64,000 nt of DNA from an uncultured Bacteroidales bacterium (lineage in GTDB: Bacteria > Bacteroidota > Bacteroidia > Bacteroidales > CAIWKO01): the NCBI GenBank assembly GCA_903913285.1, contig CAIWKO010000045.1, positions 68,068 through 132,067 of the forward strand, in the 5' to 3' direction. The stretch's first letter is position 1; every line of letters begins with the position of its first letter. The notes beneath the pieces were generated by a model. It was not told the DNA's origin. It did not search any database and saw only the letters and a program-made list of their open reading frames with translations. Below are positions 58,915 to 64,000 of the stretch, piece by piece. Both the position numbers and the translations under genes were made by a program.

Positions 58915-60393
58915 CTACTTTTTAATGTTTTTAAATACATTTGTATTACTTTTCAGTAATTTTATAATCAAACCGGAAATTTCATTTCTATATAAAATAA
59001 ACATTGAGGTTGCTGAAACAAAAACAAGAATAAAAGCGAATAAAAACATATTACCACCGGTTTTGATTTTTAGTAATTCTAAAATCACTGCAAGGAGAAT
59101 AATTCCAAATGGCAAATAATAAACTTTTATGTTGTTCCACGAAATTTTTATTACTTTTTCTTGAATATATTTTGAAACAATTACTTGAAAAATAGAAGAA
59201 CAAAAAAATGAAATAATAGCACCATAATAACCGAAATAAGGTGTAAGAATAAAATTTAAAACAACATTTATGATAAGAACAAAAATGTTGATATAAAAAA
59301 TAAAGTTGGTTTTTTTGCTGTACAATATCAATAATGAAAAAATATTGTATTGTGCAGTAAAAATAAATTTTACAAAAACGATAGCAATAATACTTGCCGA
59401 AAGAATTAATTTGGTTTGATAAAAAATATGAATAAAATACATGGCAGGAAGAATACAACCAACAATAACAAGAATAGATTCGGCCATATATAGATTTAAA
59501 AGTTGTTTCACCTCTTGCTCTGTATGTTTTATGCCGATTTTTAATCGGCTGAAAAGGTCAGGCTGCATTGACCCCGTGAAGCCTTGCAGGATAAATTGTA
59601 TGCCAATGGCAAATTTCATAGCATTATCGTAAATTCCTAAATTTTCAGGCTGGTTTAAAAGAAAATAACGATCGGCATAAGCTAAACACCAAAAAACAAG
59701 ATCAGAAAAAATAATACTGCTCGCAAAAGGAAATAATTGTTTTCGAATATCTTTATCATAATGAAATCCGCATTTGTAATAGAGATAGATAATAGTGAAC
59801 AATGTAATAACTCCGCTGCCGACAGCCGTTCCGTAAACATATCCTAAAAAAGACATGTCCCAGAAGCTTACACCGATCAGCTGGAATCCCGAACGGAATA
59901 GTCCCGAAAATAAACTTATGATTACAAATGCCTTTAGCCTTTTTTCTTGTCGAAATAAGGCAATTACGAAAGCAAGGATAGCTCTGCTAAAGCCGGATAT
60001 TACCAAATAGGGTCCGTATATTTGAAAATTTTTTAGTTCAGGTTGTGTAAGTAGTTTATTTATTAAAGGTGAAAGAACAATAGCAATTCCCATTAAAAGT
60101 AAACCTCTGAACAAAATACCGTTTAAACTAGTTGAAACTAATTTGTTGTAATTTTTTTTGGTATCGTTATAATCGTAATAAAAACGTGTTATGCCGGCTC
60201 CCATTCCGAACAAGCAAAACAATGCAACCAAGGCAATAATAGTTTCGGTAATTCCTAAAAATCCGAATTGGCGAGGTCCCAACTTGTTATTTCCTTCAAT
60301 TAGCGGATAAACTATTAATTGTAGTAGAGCCGGAAAAGCAGCAAAAAAAGTATAGATGCTCGTAAATTTTAAATGCTCTTTGATTTTAACCAT
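58915..60393 (-). CDS. Wzx-type polysaccharide flippase
   Basis: The 492-residue product has about 12-14 hydrophobic spans with few charged residues and begins KIKEHLKFTSIYTFFAAFPALLQLIVYPLI, like MOP-superfamily O-antigen flippases (polysaccharide biosynthesis protein family). A GMGAGITRFYYDY segment after the second span is common in them. It would move lipid-linked repeat units across the inner membrane. Very AT-rich coding, as usual for O-antigen genes. No Wzy polymerase is recognised within the window. Confidence 0.9.
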   Translation of the reverse strand: MVKIKEHLKFTSIYTFFAAFPALLQLIVYPLIEGNNKLGPRQFGFLGITETIIALVALFCLFGMGAGITRFYYDYNDTKKNYNKLVSTSLNGILFRGLLLMGIAIVLSPLINKLLTQPELKNFQIYGPYLVISGFSRAILAFVIALFRQEKRLKAFVIISLFSGLFRSGFQLIGVSFWDMSFLGYVYGTAVGSGVITLFTIIYLYYKCGFHYDKDIRKQLFPFASSIIFSDLVFWCLAYADRYFLLNQPENLGIYDNAMKFAIGIQFILQGFTGSMQPDLFSRLKIGIKHTEQEVKQLLNLYMAESILVIVGCILPAMYFIHIFYQTKLILSASIIAIVFVKFIFTAQYNIFSLLILYSKKTNFIFYINIFVLIINVVLNFILTPYFGYYGAIISFFCSSIFQVIVSKYIQEKVIKISWNNIKVYYLPFGIILLAVILELLKIKTGGNMFLFAFILVFVSATSMFILYRNEISGLIIKLLKSNTNVFKNIKK

Positions 60394-60452
60394 GAAGATG
60401 AAGTAATTGTTTTATTCGATGATTCTAATAACGGTAAAAATTTGTTTTTTGT

Positions 60453-61298
60453 TCATTTTTTGAATATTTTTCTTAAATAATACGGAATATAATCTCTTTT
60501 ATTAAACGACCATGAGGCCCTGCAAGAGCCGCAAAGTGGATCATCGCATAATGCAAAACGGGGATTTGTTTTCAATATTTTATATGCCACGTCAAAGGCG
60601 CGTTTACCGTTCATAATAATACAATAGGCATTTCCAAACCATCCGGTAGTAAGTCCTCCGTCCACAACATAATGCGAATAAAATTTATAACACCCCTTTG
60701 CACATCCGCCGAAATCTTTTTTTATAAATAGTTTTTTTTCTCCATTTTTATCTTTGTAATAAACCTCGCGTTTTGGCTTTAGAAATCTTTTTTGTGTTAA
60801 TCCTAATGCTTGTTGTGCATAATGTACCGAGAAAAATCCGGGAGAAGAAGCTACACACCCGATCAAAAACATTTTAGCATTTAAATCAATAGCTTTTCCG
60901 ACAGGATCATAAGATAATGAATTTTCATCATGTCCTTTCAGAATCTCTTCGGCTTTTGCCCCGATTGCCACGAACGAGTTTGTAGGATGAAGGCTTCTGT
61001 GGCTTTTCGGGTGATTAAGCATGATTCGGGATAAGGATCCGGAATTCGGAGCTTTTTGAATATCGAAAACATCCTCTTTGTCTATTTCATGTATGAAATA
61101 ATAATTAGTGAAACAAGGCGCTATAATGGTCCCGGATTCACCGACCGCATCTAATAACGCAACCATTATTACATCCTGAAGTTTTCCTTCTGTAAATCCC
61201 ACTTCACCTAAATCAGCAGCAATGACCAAAATGTCGCCTTTAACGATTCCCATTTTTTGTAATCCGTCTAGTAATTCCTGCTTTGTATGTTTTATCAT
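60453..61298 (-). CDS. AAC(3)-family N-acetyltransferase-like protein
   Basis: The 281-residue product resembles the aminoglycoside N3-acetyltransferase (antibiotic_NAT, YokD) family: KQELLDGLQKMGIVKGDILVIAADLG at the start, ESGTIIAPCF, LSRIMLNHPKSHRSLHPTNSFVAIGAKA with the conserved S-x-HP-x-NS-x core, and MFLIGC. Inside a polysaccharide operon it is more likely an acetyl-CoA-dependent N-acetyltransferase for an amino sugar than a resistance gene. The C-terminus is unusual, with a Cys-rich patch (GGCAKGC and CDDPLCGSC) that could bind a metal. Confidence 0.8.
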   Translation of the reverse strand: MIKHTKQELLDGLQKMGIVKGDILVIAADLGEVGFTEGKLQDVIMVALLDAVGESGTIIAPCFTNYYFIHEIDKEDVFDIQKAPNSGSLSRIMLNHPKSHRSLHPTNSFVAIGAKAEEILKGHDENSLSYDPVGKAIDLNAKMFLIGCVASSPGFFSVHYAQQALGLTQKRFLKPKREVYYKDKNGEKKLFIKKDFGGCAKGCYKFYSHYVVDGGLTTGWFGNAYCIIMNGKRAFDVAYKILKTNPRFALCDDPLCGSCRASWSFNKRDYIPYYLRKIFKK

Positions 61299-61310
61299 TT
61301 TTATAAAGTA

Positions 61311-62639
61311 TTATTTATACCAAAGGTAAATATTGGAAGCGTTTGTCAGCCATGCATTTTTATTCAATAAATGGGTTAACAGGTCTGAATAAATTTTGCC
61401 CCAACCGCGATATTTATTATCGGAAAATGAAGTATTATGCCATAATACCGTTAGAACGCCCGAAAACCTTTCAAGTTCGTCGATTATCGGAATAACAGAG
61501 TCAAGAACCTCTTTTTGATTCATCTTACAATACTTTCTCAGAGTAGTATCCATCAATACTAACGGAATTTCTAAAACTTCACTTCGACATGCATTAATAA
61601 AGTCATAAAGGTAATAGGGGTGGCAGTATGAATTTCTAAAACCGATACTTTTAGCAAAACCCAGAGTGGTATCATATTTTATTCCGTTTGCCTGAAGTAC
61701 TTCCTGCGATTTTTGTATATCAAATTCCAAATAATGAAACCTGTTACCGATAACATCTTTTTCGAAAAGCGAACGATCCTTGCCGTATGATTCAACGTCA
61801 TCATGCGTTTTATAGCTTCCGTGAATTCCTATTTCCGAGCCTGAATTTTTTATTTGAGTGAGTACTTCTTGTATTTGAACGGAATGTAAGTCATAATCTG
61901 AATTGGTGATATTTTTGGGTCTTCCTTTTTTTGCTAAAAAATAAAAAGAGGATGTTGCATTGAAGTCTTTTTCAGTCTGTAATATTTTTTCAAAAGTAAA
62001 CCAAGTGTCTTTTCCTTTGATTTTATTCAAGAGAATTTGAAAAACATTTTTTAGTTTGCCATTTCTTAACGCCCAATAAACATCTTCTTTCCATCCCGAA
62101 TTGCACGAATCGATATCATGAGTGAGGCAAACCGCAAATCTTGCATTTTCGGGCAGCATTTTTCTTATCAGTTTCGTTTTGTACGAATGCTCAATCGCTT
62201 GTTTCAATATTTCAAAATAGTAATTTACTACAGGGATTTTAGTGATTTCAAGCTTTTTTTGCAGGCTGTTTTCAAATTGATAACGTCCGTATCTGTCAGT
62301 CTCTTCAGAAACGTACTCCTGCCAACAAGTTAAAAAATAAAATGCAGATGAAATTATGTCGTAATTAATTACAACTTTATTTTCCGTTATTGTAAATATT
62401 TCTTCTCTATCCGATTCTGAAAATAATAACGGGATTTTTCGATCAAAAAAATATTTCCATACGGTTTTCGAGTCATCCCAATCATTTTTGTTTTGAAAAA
62501 AAATGCCGGAAGTGTTCTTTATTGATATCGGAAAGTTATTACTGGTTCCGAAATTGATTTCAATAAAATCGCAATTAAGATAATTGCTCTTGAACGTATC
62601 AAAAACATATTTTAAAACATTTTCCGAAGTAATATCCAT
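61311..62639 (-). CDS. Polysaccharide-deacetylase-like protein
   Basis: The 442-residue product has an N-terminal region of unknown fold (about 1-140) and then a NodB-like (CE4) domain: CLTHDIDS (metal-binding Asp pair), SSFYFLAKKGRP, SGSEIGIHGSYKTHDD (metal-binding His) and a late LWHNTSFSD with a possible catalytic His. This form is frequent in Bacteroidota polysaccharide loci. It may remove an N- or O-acetyl group from a sugar; together with the acetyltransferase next to it this could exchange acyl groups. Spacing to both neighbours is 4 and 12 bases. Confidence 0.82.
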   Translation of the reverse strand: MDITSENVLKYVFDTFKSNYLNCDFIEINFGTSNNFPISIKNTSGIFFQNKNDWDDSKTVWKYFFDRKIPLLFSESDREEIFTITENKVVINYDIISSAFYFLTCWQEYVSEETDRYGRYQFENSLQKKLEITKIPVVNYYFEILKQAIEHSYKTKLIRKMLPENARFAVCLTHDIDSCNSGWKEDVYWALRNGKLKNVFQILLNKIKGKDTWFTFEKILQTEKDFNATSSFYFLAKKGRPKNITNSDYDLHSVQIQEVLTQIKNSGSEIGIHGSYKTHDDVESYGKDRSLFEKDVIGNRFHYLEFDIQKSQEVLQANGIKYDTTLGFAKSIGFRNSYCHPYYLYDFINACRSEVLEIPLVLMDTTLRKYCKMNQKEVLDSVIPIIDELERFSGVLTVLWHNTSFSDNKYRGWGKIYSDLLTHLLNKNAWLTNASNIYLWYK

Positions 62640-62643
62640 TTTA

Positions 62644-63279
62644 TCAGATTAAGGATTTAATGCTAATATCTTTTAGCCTGAAGCTTTCTCCATGACCCGG
62701 GAAAATCAAGGTGTTTTCGTCAAATGTATTAAAAATTTCATTCAAAGATGTAATCAACTGTTGTTTATTTCCTCCCACAATTTTAACTACTGTTTTATGA
62801 TCCTTTATCAGCGTATCACCCGCAAACAAAATATCATCAATTTGAAAGCACAAACTACCCTGCGAATGCCCCGGTGTTTTAATGAAATTTAAAGTTTTAC
62901 TTCCCCAAGGGATCAAAAAATGTTTCTGTTTTAATTCTATATCGGCAGGGGCACAGATAAACCCGACATTATCACGGAATATTGACAGATTTTTTTTTGA
63001 GTTTTGTATTGCACAAGAACAGTCACTTGTGGCAATGACATTGCATGAATAAGTTTTTTTAAAAAGATTTACACCTGAGATATGATCGAAGTGCTCATGG
63101 GTTAAAATAATAAAATCAGGAGTCAGTCTTTCGTTATTCAGATAATTGATTAATTCCTTAGGATTATTATCTGCGGGATCAACTATCAAGCAAGTTTCCG
63201 CACCTTTGTAATGAACCACAAAACAATTTGAAGGAACAGGATTATTCAAAAATCGTGTAACAATAATGTCATCACCCAT
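62644..63279 (-). CDS. MBL-fold metallo-hydrolase
   Basis: The 211-residue product has the complete zinc set of glyoxalase II-like hydrolases: H61-E-H-F-D65-H66 in ILTHEHFDHISG, the His in TPGHSQGS, the bridging Asp in LFAGDTLI and the last His in FPGHGE. It likely hydrolyses a thioester or a similar ester in the cytoplasm. In operons with an SDR, such enzymes may act on acyl-carrier-bound intermediates; here the substrate is unknown. Five bases separate it from the SDR gene. Confidence 0.88.
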   Translation of the reverse strand: MGDDIIVTRFLNNPVPSNCFVVHYKGAETCLIVDPADNNPKELINYLNNERLTPDFIILTHEHFDHISGVNLFKKTYSCNVIATSDCSCAIQNSKKNLSIFRDNVGFICAPADIELKQKHFLIPWGSKTLNFIKTPGHSQGSLCFQIDDILFAGDTLIKDHKTVVKIVGGNKQQLITSLNEIFNTFDENTLIFPGHGESFRLKDISIKSLI

Positions 63280-63284
63280 TGTTA

Positions 63285-64000
63285 TCAGGCACTAATATTT
63301 ATTGATCGGCCTCCGTCAACCACAAATTGTTGTCCTGTTATCCACCGCGACTTTTCAGAAATTAAGAAATTCACCATTTCATAAATATCGTGAGGGAAAC
63401 CTAAGCCAAGTGGATAATCTTTCGACATTTTTTCAATTAATTCACTATCGTTAAACATTGTGTCTGTCATTTGAGTTTGCACTCCTCCGGGTAATACCGA
63501 ATTAAGCCTGACCTTGGGTGCCAATTCAACAGCCAACGAGCGCATCATGGCGTCCATTGCGCCCTTCGAAGCGCTGTAAATATTGAAAGCCTTGGCTCCT
63601 CTAATACTTGCCGTGCTGGATATTTGAACCACATTTTGCAGTGCTGAATCGTTTGCCTTTTTATTTATTAATGTTTTTATGATCATCACGGAAGAAAAGA
63701 AATTCGTATTCATGGTTTCTTGAATAACATTTAATGACATCGTTTTAAGAGGAAGCATTTTCAAAAAACCCGCACAATGTATGAATGTTGTTACCTGAAT
63801 ATTGTTTATTTGAAGAAACTCTGTGAGATTTGAGTCCAGATGTTCAATATTGTTCAAATCGAATTTCCATATCAGGTGTTGTTTTCCTTTATCGCAGAGG
63901 TTAAGAGTTTTTGACAGTTTTTCGCCGTTACGACCATTTAATATCAAATTATACTCTTTTGATAATTGAACAGCCAGATATTGGCCAATACCCGATGTTG
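63285..64000 (-). CDS. SDR-family oxidoreductase (partial, cut by window end)
   Basis: The minus-strand frame runs open to the window end. The codons nearest the end read TSGIGQYLAVQLSKEYNLIL, the last part of the SDR cofactor loop TGxxxGIG, so the true start lies a few codons beyond base 64000; the apparent start at 63947 is only an internal TTG. The remaining motifs are HCAGFLKM, VQISSTASIRGA (catalytic Ser), YSASKGAMDA (YxxxK) and LPGGVQTQMTD. It reduces or oxidises a carbonyl with NAD(P), like FabG-type enzymes. First visible gene of the polysaccharide operon. Confidence 0.9.
   Translation of the reverse strand, partial: TSGIGQYLAVQLSKEYNLILNGRNGEKLSKTLNLCDKGKQHLIWKFDLNNIEHLDSNLTEFLQINNIQVTTFIHCAGFLKMLPLKTMSLNVIQETMNTNFFSSVMIIKTLINKKANDSALQNVVQISSTASIRGAKAFNIYSASKGAMDAMMRSLAVELAPKVRLNSVLPGGVQTQMTDTMFNDSELIEKMSKDYPLGLGFPHDIYEMVNFLISEKSRWITGQQFVVDGGRSINISA

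Noticed and set aside
60453-61298. Aminoglycoside resistance gene
   Set aside because: It resembles the AAC(3) family, but its position inside a polysaccharide operon and divergent C-terminus favour an amino-sugar acetyltransferase.

Overview
The window comes from a chromosome of a Bacteroidota bacterium, most likely Bacteroidales-like. The evidence is sequence-based: two secreted proteins carry type IX secretion (T9SS) C-terminal sorting domains; many genes are preceded by the Bacteroidota -7 box TAnnTTTG; MraY is of the long type; and the ribosomal order is rplM-rpsI-rpsB-tsf-pyrH-frr. By eye the DNA is AT-rich, with GC-richer blocks at about 1.6-5.9 kb and 30.6-35.4 kb. I saw no tRNA, rRNA, CRISPR array, transposase or phage gene.

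Layout. 1-0.6 kb: non-coding, hairpin- and repeat-rich. 0.6-1.5 kb: a small membrane protein, then a four-helix-bundle (S23/IVP family) gene between perfect 22-bp inverted repeats. 1.6-4.6 kb: an endonuclease/exonuclease/phosphatase-fold protein, hemW and pdxH. 4.7-18.7 kb (minus strand): the division and cell-wall (dcw) cluster mraZ-rsmH-ftsL-ftsI-murE-mraY-murD-ftsW-murG-murC-ftsQ-ftsA, tightly packed but lacking ftsZ after ftsA. 19-22.4 kb: an orphan DltA-like adenylating enzyme, lpxK and purine nucleoside phosphorylase. 22.4-23.2 kb: a small hypothetical gene and a YjbR-family gene. 23.3-23.7 kb: a non-coding 21-bp tandem array. 23.9-25.8 kb: an acyl-CoA carboxyltransferase plus biotin carrier pair. 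25.8-32.3 kb: a beta-propeller protein, a GH3-family enzyme, purN, a fused oligopeptide ABC ATPase and a C69 dipeptidase. 32.3-35.5 kb: an S66 LD-carboxypeptidase and metG, the latter carrying an in-frame dispersed repeat. 35.7-40 kb: an RND exporter, rmlA and a sugar-nucleotide epimerase. 40-44.2 kb (minus strand): the translation operon. 44.4-47.7 kb: two paralogous FKBP isomerases and an M2/M3-type metallopeptidase lipoprotein. 47.8-49.5 kb: a DUF3127 gene, a second 21-bp array and a gene broken by an in-frame TGA. 49.6-56.3 kb: a C25 (gingipain-like) protease, yidC, a DMT transporter and a kelch T9SS protein. 56.4-64 kb (minus strand): a surface-polysaccharide operon (two methyltransferases, GT2, Wzx flippase, AAC(3)-like acetyltransferase, deacetylase-like protein, MBL hydrolase, and an SDR cut by the window end).

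How the genes work together. The dcw cluster builds meso-DAP-type peptidoglycan precursors and the divisome, while S66 and C69 peptidases could recycle or trim peptides. lpxK, rmlA, the epimerase, the flippase and the glycosyltransferase belong to the lipid A/O-polysaccharide envelope. YidC, the FKBPs and the secreted protease serve envelope protein biogenesis and export.

The observations most worth following are the inverted-repeat-bounded four-helix-bundle unit, the 54-bp repeat inserted in frame in metG and shared with the first bases of the window, the two unrelated 21-bp arrays, the missing ftsZ with a composition break at ftsA/ftsQ, and the in-frame-stop fibronectin-like gene. I found no clear multi-gene defence or other undescribed system; the best candidates for something little described are the small repeat elements.
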